From Paracoccaceae bacterium (GTDB lineage: Bacteria > Pseudomonadota > Alphaproteobacteria > Rhodobacterales > Rhodobacteraceae), in NCBI GenBank assembly GCA_007131945.1, contig SLPP01000032.1:1-11709 (forward strand): a DNA stretch of 11,709 nucleotides, given 5' to 3'. The first letter of the stretch is position 1; every line of letters begins with the position of its first letter. This document shows, in pieces, positions 1-4,909 of the stretch. Below the pieces are notes generated by a model. It was not told where the DNA came from. It was given only the letters and a program-made list of their open reading frames with translations, and made no database searches. A program made the translations under genes and the position numbers.

Positions 1-8
1 CACGTGCG

Positions 9-659
9 CTACGATGTCTGGGTGATCGGCTGCCAGTAGGCGCCCGAGGGGCTTTCGGGGTTTTCCACCGCGAAGGCGCGCGCATGATCGGCGCGTGCGG
101 CCAGCGCCACCGCCAGCTGCCGCCGATAGGTTTCACGCGGCACCTCTATCGCGCCCAGCCGCGCCAGATGCGGCGTCAGGTACTGCACGTCGAGGAGCCG
201 GAAGCCGCCGCGCCGCAACCGCGCGACCAGTTCCGCGAGCGCCAGTTTCGAGGCATCCGCGCGGCGCGAGAACTTGCTCTCGGCGAAAAAGGCCGCGCCC
301 ATCGCAAGCCCGTAGACCCCGCCAACGAGCCCACCAGCAGGCTCGCGGACCTCGATAGAATGGGCATGCCCCTCGGCGTGCAGTTTGCTGAAGACCCGCG
401 CGATCTCGGCGTTGATCCAGGTCTCGTCGCGGTCGGCGCATCCGGCCAGCACACCGGCGAAGTCCCGGTCGCACGAGAGCCGCCAGCCACCGCGGCGAAA
501 GCTGCGAACGAGCGAGCGCGAGGCATGGAACCGGTCGAGCGGCAGGATCCCCCGCCAGGTCGGTTCGAACCAGTAGAGCGCGGGGCTCGTCGCGCTTTCG
601 GCCATCGGGAAGATACCGTGCGCATAGGCGCGCAGGAGCAGCTCGGACGTCAGCTTCAT
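9..659 (-). CDS. aat: Leucyl/phenylalanyl-tRNA-protein transferase
   Basis: Cytoplasmic enzyme that transfers Leu or Phe from aminoacyl-tRNA to proteins with N-terminal Arg or Lys, marking them for ClpS/ClpAP (N-degron pathway). The 216-residue product has the family hallmarks: AYAHGIFPM (11-19), TWI with Trp81, GHAHSIEV (97-104), GGVYG (113-117), a Phe-rich strand followed by Glu127, DASKLALAEL (135-144) and LDVQYLTPHLARLGA (156-170). By alignment from memory to E. coli Aat (234 aa), catalytic-site Glu156 and Gln188 correspond to Glu127 and Gln159, both present. Two residues of the E. coli amino-acid pocket, Met144 and Met158, appear as Val115 and Lys129, which is unusual (see findings). It lies 7 nt after the accC stop, as last visible gene of accB-accC-aat; the Shine-Dalgarno is weak (AGGCGCGG), so translation probably depends partly on accC. 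The ATG at 659 fits the short alphaproteobacterial form. The TAG stop lies just inside the window, so any further operon gene is out of view. Confidence 0.96.
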   Translation of the reverse strand: MKLTSELLLRAYAHGIFPMAESATSPALYWFEPTWRGILPLDRFHASRSLVRSFRRGGWRLSCDRDFAGVLAGCADRDETWINAEIARVFSKLHAEGHAHSIEVREPAGGLVGGVYGLAMGAAFFAESKFSRRADASKLALAELVARLRRGGFRLLDVQYLTPHLARLGAIEVPRETYRRQLAVALAARADHARAFAVENPESPSGAYWQPITQTS

Positions 660-666
660 GCCGCGC

Positions 667-2013
667 CTACCCCTGCGGGCGGGCGAGGTAGGACTCCAGC
701 CAGTGGATCGTGTAGTCGCCGCGCTGGATATCCTCCTGCGCCAGCAGGTCGACGAACAGCGGCACGGTCGTGTCGATCCCGTCGATGATCAGCTCGCCAA
801 GCGCCCGGCGCAGCCGCGCCAAGGCCTCGGGCCGGTCGCGGCCATGCACGATCAGCTTGGCGACCAGGCTGTCGTAGTAGGGCGGGATGCGGTAGCCACC
901 GTAAAGCGCCGAATCCATCCGCACGCCCAGTCCCCCCGGCGCGTGGAACGTGTTCACCAGCCCCGGGCAGGGCGCAAAGTTGGGCAGCTTCTCGGCGTTT
1001 ATCCGCACCTCTATCGCGTGGCCGTTGATGCGCAGGTCGTCCTGGGCGAAAGACAGCGGCTCGCCCGCTGCGACACGGATCTGCTCGCGCACCAGGTCGA
1101 CGTTGAAGATCGCCTCGGTCACCGGATGCTCGACCTGAAGTCGCGTATTCATCTCGATGAAGTAAAACTCGCCATCCTCGTAGAGGAACTCGATCGTCCC
1201 CGCGCCGGCATAGCCGATCCGCGCCACCGCCTCGGCGCAGACGGCGCCGATCTCGGCGCGCTGTTCGGGCGTGATTGCGGGGCCCGGCGCCTCTTCCAGC
1301 ACCTTCTGGTGGCGCCGCTGCAGCGAGCAGTCGCGCTCGCCCAGATGCACCGCGTGGCCCCTGCCGTCGCCGAAGACCTGGATCTCGATATGCCGCGGCC
1401 GGCCGAGATACTTCTCGATATAGACCTCGTCGTTGCCGAAGGCCGCCTTCGCCTCGGCGCGCGCGGTGCGGAAGGCGGTCTCCAGTCCACCCGCGTCGCG
1501 GGCGAGCTTCATGCCGCGCCCGCCGCCACCCGCGGTGGCCTTGACGATCACCGGATAGCCGATCTCGCCGGCGATGCGCCTGGCGCTCTCCAGATCCGGC
1601 ACGCCGCCGTCCGAGCCCGGCACGCAGGGCACGCCCAGGTTCCGCATCGTCTCCTTGGCGGTGATCTTGTCGCCCATGATGCGGATGTGCTCGGCCCGCG
1701 GCCCGATGAAGGTCAGGCCGTGATCCTCAACCACCTGGACGAAATTCGCGTTCTCCGACAGGAACCCATAGCCGGGATGGATCGCCTCGGCGCCGGTGAT
1801 CTCGCAGGCCGAAATGATCCCCGGTACGCTGAGATAACTGTCGACCGAGGGTGCCGGACCGATGCAGATCGCCTCGTCGGCCATGCGCACATGCATCGCG
1901 TCGGCATCCGCCGTCGAATGCACCGCAACCGAACTGATGCCCATCTCGCGGCAGGCGCGCACGACCCGCAGCGCGATCTCGCCCCGGTTGGCGATCAGGA
2001 TCTTGCGGAACAT
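667..2013 (-). CDS. accC: Acetyl-CoA carboxylase, biotin carboxylase subunit
   Basis: ATP-dependent carboxylation of the biotin on AccB with bicarbonate, first half-reaction of acetyl-CoA carboxylase, committing acetyl-CoA to fatty acid synthesis in the cytoplasm. The 448 residues match the usual about 449. Visible parts: the N-terminal biotin-carboxylase fold with [11 protein letters not shown] (4-14), the glycine-rich ATP loop [10 protein letters not shown] (161-170), and [10 protein letters not shown] (235-244) with catalytic Lys237. The metal/ATP and bicarbonate residues are Glu275, Glu287, Asn289, Arg291, Glu295 ([14 protein letters not shown], 287-300) and Arg337, each one position lower than in E. 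coli, so the active site looks intact. There is no attached biotin or carboxyltransferase domain, so this is the stand-alone ACC subunit rather than a propionyl- or pyruvate carboxylase. It starts 9 nt after the accB stop, with AGGGCGGGG as ribosome site, and is followed closely by aat. Confidence 0.98.
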   Translation of the reverse strand: MFRKILIANRGEIALRVVRACREMGISSVAVHSTADADAMHVRMADEAICIGPAPSVDSYLSVPGIISACEITGAEAIHPGYGFLSENANFVQVVEDHGLTFIGPRAEHIRIMGDKITAKETMRNLGVPCVPGSDGGVPDLESARRIAGEIGYPVIVKATAGGGGRGMKLARDAGGLETAFRTARAEAKAAFGNDEVYIEKYLGRPRHIEIQVFGDGRGHAVHLGERDCSLQRRHQKVLEEAPGPAITPEQRAEIGAVCAEAVARIGYAGAGTIEFLYEDGEFYFIEMNTRLQVEHPVTEAIFNVDLVREQIRVAAGEPLSFAQDDLRINGHAIEVRINAEKLPNFAPCPGLVNTFHAPGGLGVRMDSALYGGYRIPPYYDSLVAKLIVHGRDRPEALARLRRALGELIIDGIDTTVPLFVDLLAQEDIQRGDYTIHWLESYLARPQG

Positions 2014-2022
2014 CGCCCCGCC

Positions 2023-2520
2023 CTATTCGACGATCATCAGCGGCGCGCCGTACTCGACCGGCGTGCCATCGGCGACCAGGATCCGCTTCACCGTCCCCGC
2101 ATGCGGCGCCGGGATGTGGTTCATCGTCTTCATCGCCTCGATGATCATCAGCGTCTGCCCAACCGCGACCTGGTCGCCCACCGAGACGAAGGCATCCGCG
2201 CCCGGCTCGGGAGAGAGATAGGCGGTCCCGACCATCGGCGAGGTGACCGCGCCGGGATGCGCAGCCGGATCGTCCGGGGAGGGCCGCTCGCCCCCGGCAG
2301 GCGCCGCGACGGCGGGGGCGGGCGCGGCATGGGGTGCCGGCGCCGGCGCATGCACCTGGACCGGCGCCGCGGAGAGCGTATGCTTCGAGACCTTGACGTT
2401 CAACCTGTCACTCTCGCCATATTCGCGCTTGACCGCGATCTCGGTCAGGTCGTTCTCGTTGAGAAGCTCGGCGAGGGCCCTGATGAAGGCCACGTCGGCC
2501 GAGATGCGTTCCGTGCTCAT
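2023..2520 (-). CDS. accB: Acetyl-CoA carboxylase biotin carboxyl carrier protein (BCCP)
   Basis: Carries the covalently bound biotin between AccC and the AccAD carboxyltransferase. The 165 residues have three parts: an N-terminal helical region (1-50, rich in Glu/Lys, likely AccC-binding or dimer contact), a flexible Ala/Pro linker (about 51-90), and the C-terminal biotinyl domain (about 92-165). The biotin acceptor is Lys131 within EAMKTMN (128-134), the standard EAMK motif; the thumb-like loop and the second repeat strand ([15 protein letters not shown], 144-158) follow. The ATG at 2520 is preceded by GAGGA with 6-nt spacing, a good ribosome site. It is first in the accB-accC-aat operon and is divergent from the XRE regulator at 2676, with 155 bp between them that contain a convincing promoter for accB. 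No aroQ (dehydroquinase), which often precedes accB in other proteobacteria, is present here. Confidence 0.98.
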   Translation of the reverse strand: MSTERISADVAFIRALAELLNENDLTEIAVKREYGESDRLNVKVSKHTLSAAPVQVHAPAPAPHAAPAPAVAAPAGGERPSPDDPAAHPGAVTSPMVGTAYLSPEPGADAFVSVGDQVAVGQTLMIIEAMKTMNHIPAPHAGTVKRILVADGTPVEYGAPLMIVE

Positions 2521-2675
2521 GGCGGTCCTCGATTGTCTGGCGGGGCCCGTCGGCGCAGGCGGAAGGCCCGATCCGCGGCCTTATACGCGAGGGCACCCGG
2601 GCTGAAAAGGTCATATCGCCGCGAGCGCTGGCCCGTAAAGATTGACACGCGCGCGCGCAAATCGGACAGGGAGAG
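2521..2675. other. Divergent regulatory spacer accB / XRE regulator
   Basis: This 155-bp spacer carries the accB promoter on the minus strand. Toward the XRE gene it has a perfect TTGACA hexamer (2642-2647) without a recognisable -10, then a strictly alternating purine-pyrimidine run (2645-2659, mostly CG steps), then AGGGAGAG abutting the ATG at 2676. TTGACA-C-GCGC here closely matches TTGACA-T-GCGC before the receiver operon (4036-4046). No gene or RNA is seen in it. Confidence 0.5.
2580..2608 (-). promoter_or_regulatory. Predicted sigma70-type promoter of accB-accC-aat
   Basis: Reading the minus strand, a -35 hexamer TTTTCA (2603-2608; 4 of 6 consensus) is followed after exactly 17 nt by -10 TATAAG (2580-2585; 5 of 6). 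Transcription would start near 2573, giving a leader of about 50 nt before the accB ATG. It is the only A/T-rich stretch in the 155-bp divergent spacer and lies where the divergent XRE regulator could act on it. I see no clear dyad operator on it. Confidence 0.6.
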
Positions 2676-4007
2676 ATGCTCAAGAGTCAGCTTGCCGGCA
2701 ACCGGATCCGTGCCCTGCGCAAGGCGCGCAAACTCGCCCAGGCCGAGCTTGCGCGTCTCGCCGGGGTGTCGCCCTCGTACCTCAATCTGATCGAGCACAA
2801 CCGCCGCCGCGCGAGCCCGGCGCTGCTCGATGCGATCGCCGAGACGCTGAACATCCCGGCAGAGACGCTGGCCCAGGGGGCGGAAGATGCGCTCGTCGAG
2901 GTGCTGCGCGCCTCGGCGGCCGTGACCAGCGCGGAGATCGTGCCCGAACTCGACCGGCTGGAGGAACTCATCGGGCGCTTCCCCGGCTGGGCCGGGCACC
3001 TCGCGAGCCTCGCCCAGCGGGTCGAGACACAGGAACGCGCGATCGAGCGGCTCAGCGACCGGATGGCGCATGATCCCAACCTTTCGGCCGCACTGCACGA
3101 GATCGTGTCGGCGGTCACCGCCGTGCAGTCGACTGCCGCGATCCTGGTCGAGACGGGCGAGCTTGACCGCGACTGGCGCGAGAAGTTCCACGGCAACATC
3201 CACGCAGACTCGCAGCGTCTGGCTCGCGCCGCCGAGGCGCTCGTCGCTTATCTCGACGCCTCAGGCGAGGAGGCGGGCCTCGCCGCGCCGCAGGAAGAGC
3301 TCGAAAGCTGGCTCGCCCGGCATGGCAACCACTTCGCCGCCATCGAAGAACCCGATCCCCCCGACCTAGCCGCCCTCACCGAAGGGCAGGCCGAGCTTGC
3401 CAGTCATGCCGCCCGCGAGATGGCGCGCACCTGGCTCGTCCAGGCGCATACCGATGCCCGCGCCTTGCCGCTCGCGCCGCTGCTCGCGGCACTTCGCGCG
3501 ATGCTGGCCAGCGGGGCGGGCTTTCGTCCGGATGCGCTGGCCGAGGTGCTCGACGTGCCGATGGACCGGCTGTTCCGGCGCCTCGCCACCTTGCCCGAGG
3601 CGCGCGACCTGCCGCGCTTCGGGCTGGTCGAATGCGACGGATCCGGCACGCTGACCCAACGCCACCCGATCGAGGGTTTCGCCCTGCCGCGGTTCGGCGG
3701 CGCCTGCCCGCTCTGGCCGCTCTATCAGGCGCTCGCGGCGCCACTCCGGCCGCTTTCGGCGCTGATCGAGTTTCCCGGCCGCCCGGCGCCGCGCTTCCTG
3801 GCCTTCGCCCGCGCCGAACCGATCCGCCCGGCGGGATTTCAGGCGCCGGTGGTCTTGCGGGCCAGCATGCTGCTCGTTCCCGCCACCCCGGCCGTTCTGG
3901 GCGGCGTCCCCCCCGCCCTGCCGCAGCTCGAGGTCGGCTCCAGCTGCCGGGTCTGTCCGCGGCTGGCCTGCATCGCCCGGCGCGAACCCTCGATCGTCGC
4001 AGGCTGA
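2676..4007 (+). CDS. XRE-family regulator, short-chain-acyl (RamB/ScfR-like) type, with DHp-like middle
   Basis: DNA-binding regulator of 443 residues. An N-terminal XRE helix-turn-helix spans about 5-65 (NRIRALRKARKLAQAEL, then GVSPSYLNLIEHNRR at 30-44). Its C-terminal third resembles the domain of short-chain fatty acyl regulators (DUF2083, RamB/MccR/ScfR type): GGACPLWPLYQA (341-352) and a terminal CRVC-x4-C cluster (Cys424, Cys427, Cys432). These families control acetate, propionate or glyoxylate-cycle genes. The middle, where RamB-type proteins carry an ImmA/IrrE-like region, shows no HExxH. Instead 141-195 resembles the paired helices of a histidine-kinase HisKA domain: HEIVSAVTAVQSTAAIL, then NIHADSQRLARAAEAL. 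No ATPase domain follows. A short helical region (about 90-130) precedes it. The ATG at 2676 has AGGGAG only 2 nt upstream. It is divergent from accB and upstream, on the same strand, of a receiver and symporter-kinase operon, suggesting a role in acyl/carbon control. Family call is firm for HTH and C-terminus; the DHp reading is by eye. Confidence 0.85.
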   Translation: MLKSQLAGNRIRALRKARKLAQAELARLAGVSPSYLNLIEHNRRRASPALLDAIAETLNIPAETLAQGAEDALVEVLRASAAVTSAEIVPELDRLEELIGRFPGWAGHLASLAQRVETQERAIERLSDRMAHDPNLSAALHEIVSAVTAVQSTAAILVETGELDRDWREKFHGNIHADSQRLARAAEALVAYLDASGEEAGLAAPQEELESWLARHGNHFAAIEEPDPPDLAALTEGQAELASHAAREMARTWLVQAHTDARALPLAPLLAALRAMLASGAGFRPDALAEVLDVPMDRLFRRLATLPEARDLPRFGLVECDGSGTLTQRHPIEGFALPRFGGACPLWPLYQALAAPLRPLSALIEFPGRPAPRFLAFARAEPIRPAGFQAPVVLRASMLLVPATPAVLGGVPPALPQLEVGSSCRVCPRLACIARREPSIVAG

Positions 4008-4020
4008 GCGGGCAGTGCGC

Positions 4021-4037
4021 GCCCGGTCGCGGGCTTT
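4021..4037 (+). terminator. Possible weak terminator after the XRE gene
   Basis: GCCCG (4021-4025) pairs with CGGGC (4030-4034) around a GTCG loop and is followed by TTT (4035-4037), 13 nt after the XRE stop codon. The stem is only 5 bp and the T run is short, so it would be a leaky terminator at best. The T run is shared with the -35 box of the next promoter. Confidence 0.3.
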
Positions 4038-4064
4038 GACATGCGCACCGTTTCCCGCAATAGA
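4036..4064 (+). promoter_or_regulatory. Predicted promoter of the receiver / membrane protein / symporter-kinase operon
   Basis: A perfect -35 TTGACA (4036-4041), a 17-nt spacer and AATAGA (4059-4064; 3 of 6, with the A-T-A core) as -10. Transcription would start near 4071, about 45 nt before the ATG at 4116, with a strong Shine-Dalgarno in between. This also argues against using the in-frame ATG at 4041, which lies in the -35 box itself. Confidence 0.55.
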
Positions 4065-4100
4065 TCGGTGCAGGGGCTATCGGGGCGCCGCAACGCCGGG

Positions 4101-4106
4101 AGGAGG
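4101..4106 (+). promoter_or_regulatory. Strong ribosome binding site deciding the receiver start
   Basis: AGGAGG, within GGGAGGAGGG (4098-4107), lies 9 nt before the ATG at 4116. It is the best Shine-Dalgarno in the window. The ATG at 4167, which would give the conventional receiver length, has only a weak GCGAG before it. Confidence 0.65.
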
Positions 4107-4115
4107 GCGCAGCGC

Positions 4116-4556
4116 ATGGCGCAGAACCACTGCGTGCCGGGCGAGAGCACGGCAGATCGCGCGAGCATGACGAAGGCCGGCCATGGTGGCGGCCGGCTGG
4201 TGCTGGTGCTGGAGGACGAGCCCAACATTTCCGAGGCGATCCGCTTCATCCTGCACCGCGATGGCTGGACCGTGATCAGCCATGCCGAGGGGCAGGACGC
4301 GCTCGAGATGATCGTGCGCGAAAGGCCGGCGCTGCTGATCCTCGACGTCATGCTGCCGGGGCGCAGCGGGCTCGACATCCTCGAGGCCTTGCGCGCCGAT
4401 CCCGCGCTGGCCGATCTGCCGGTGATTGTTCTGACCGCCAAGGGCCAGGCCGCCGACCGCGAACGCGCCATGCGCTCGGGCGCCTCGCTCTACATGGCCA
4501 AGCCCTTCTCGAACGCGGAACTGCTGGCCGCGGCCCGCCAGCTCGTCGGCGTATGA
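4116..4556 (+). CDS. Single-domain response regulator (stand-alone receiver)
   Basis: CheY-like receiver of 146 residues with no output domain. It accepts a phosphoryl group from a histidine kinase, most likely the symporter-kinase two genes downstream. With the SD-supported start at 4116 the phosphorylation site is complete: acidic pair Glu33-Asp34 in VLEDEP (31-36), phospho-acceptor Asp77 in LILDVMLPG (74-82), switch Thr107 in VLTAKG (105-110) and Lys129 in MAKPFSNAEL (127-136). The fold ends at residue 146, so it cannot bind DNA by itself. Residues 1-27 are a polar extension before the first strand; a start at 4167 would remove 17 of them, but has a poor ribosome site. The stop overlaps the next start (ATGA at 4553-4556), implying translational coupling. 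It may relay phosphate, bind the neighbouring membrane protein or XRE protein, or act allosterically on another partner; the sequence does not decide. Confidence 0.9.
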   Translation: MAQNHCVPGESTADRASMTKAGHGGGRLVLVLEDEPNISEAIRFILHRDGWTVISHAEGQDALEMIVRERPALLILDVMLPGRSGLDILEALRADPALADLPVIVLTAKGQAADRERAMRSGASLYMAKPFSNAELLAAARQLVGV

Positions 4557-4909
4557 GCCGGGAGGCCCCGCCGTTGTTTCTGGAACGCGAATCTTACCGG
4601 CGTCGGCGGCTCATGGACGCGGCTCGGATCCTGCCCGTGATCGGGCTCGTACTCTTCCTGCTGCCGGCGCTCTGGCGCGGTGAGGGTGAGCCGAACACCG
4701 CCGCCGAGGCGCAATATCTCTTCTTGACCTGGGCGCTCCTGATCCTGACCGCGGCGCTCCTGGCCCGACCGCTGCGGCGCAGCGACGCCGCGCAGCCGCC
4801 GCAACCGCCCGCCGCTTCGAACACGGATGCCGCTGACGTCGGCGCAAGCACGGAGCGTCGCCCGGCAGCGCCCGGCCCGGACCGGCCACCGGCGGACCAG
4901 GGGCCATGA
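4553..4909 (+). CDS. Small two-helix membrane protein of unknown function
   Basis: I do not recognise a named family for these 118 residues. The N-terminus (1-22) is charged and arginine-rich (YRRRR at 15-19). Two hydrophobic segments follow, about 24-41 (ILPVIGLVLFLLPAL) and 55-72 (YLFLTWALLILTAALLA), joined by a short acidic loop. The C-terminal tail (about 73-118) is a Pro/Ala-rich, low-complexity region with no fold signal. With arginines before helix 1 and after helix 2, the positive-inside rule predicts both ends in the cytoplasm. It overlaps the receiver stop by ATGA at 4553 and the kinase start by ATGA at 4906, so all three proteins are probably made in a fixed ratio. The context suggests an accessory subunit or membrane anchor for the symporter-kinase/receiver complex; that is inference only. 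Confidence 0.8.
   Translation: MSREAPPLFLERESYRRRRLMDAARILPVIGLVLFLLPALWRGEGEPNTAAEAQYLFLTWALLILTAALLARPLRRSDAAQPPQPPAASNTDAADVGASTERRPAAPGPDRPPADQGP

Noticed and set aside
2642..2675. Conventional sigma70 promoter for the XRE gene from TTGACA at 2642
   Set aside because: No acceptable -10 at 16-18 nt (GACAGG region), and the start would fall at about the ATG; kept only as a shared sequence element.
658..2790. Long plus-strand open frame across accB-accC
   Set aside because: It is the antisense of well-recognised accC and accB, with Arg/His/Asp-rich low-complexity composition typical of shadow frames in high-GC DNA.
4041..4115. Longer receiver starting at the ATG at 4041
   Set aside because: This ATG lies in a perfect -35 box, so it would be upstream of the predicted transcript start; it has no ribosome site, whereas 4116 has AGGAGG at 9 nt.
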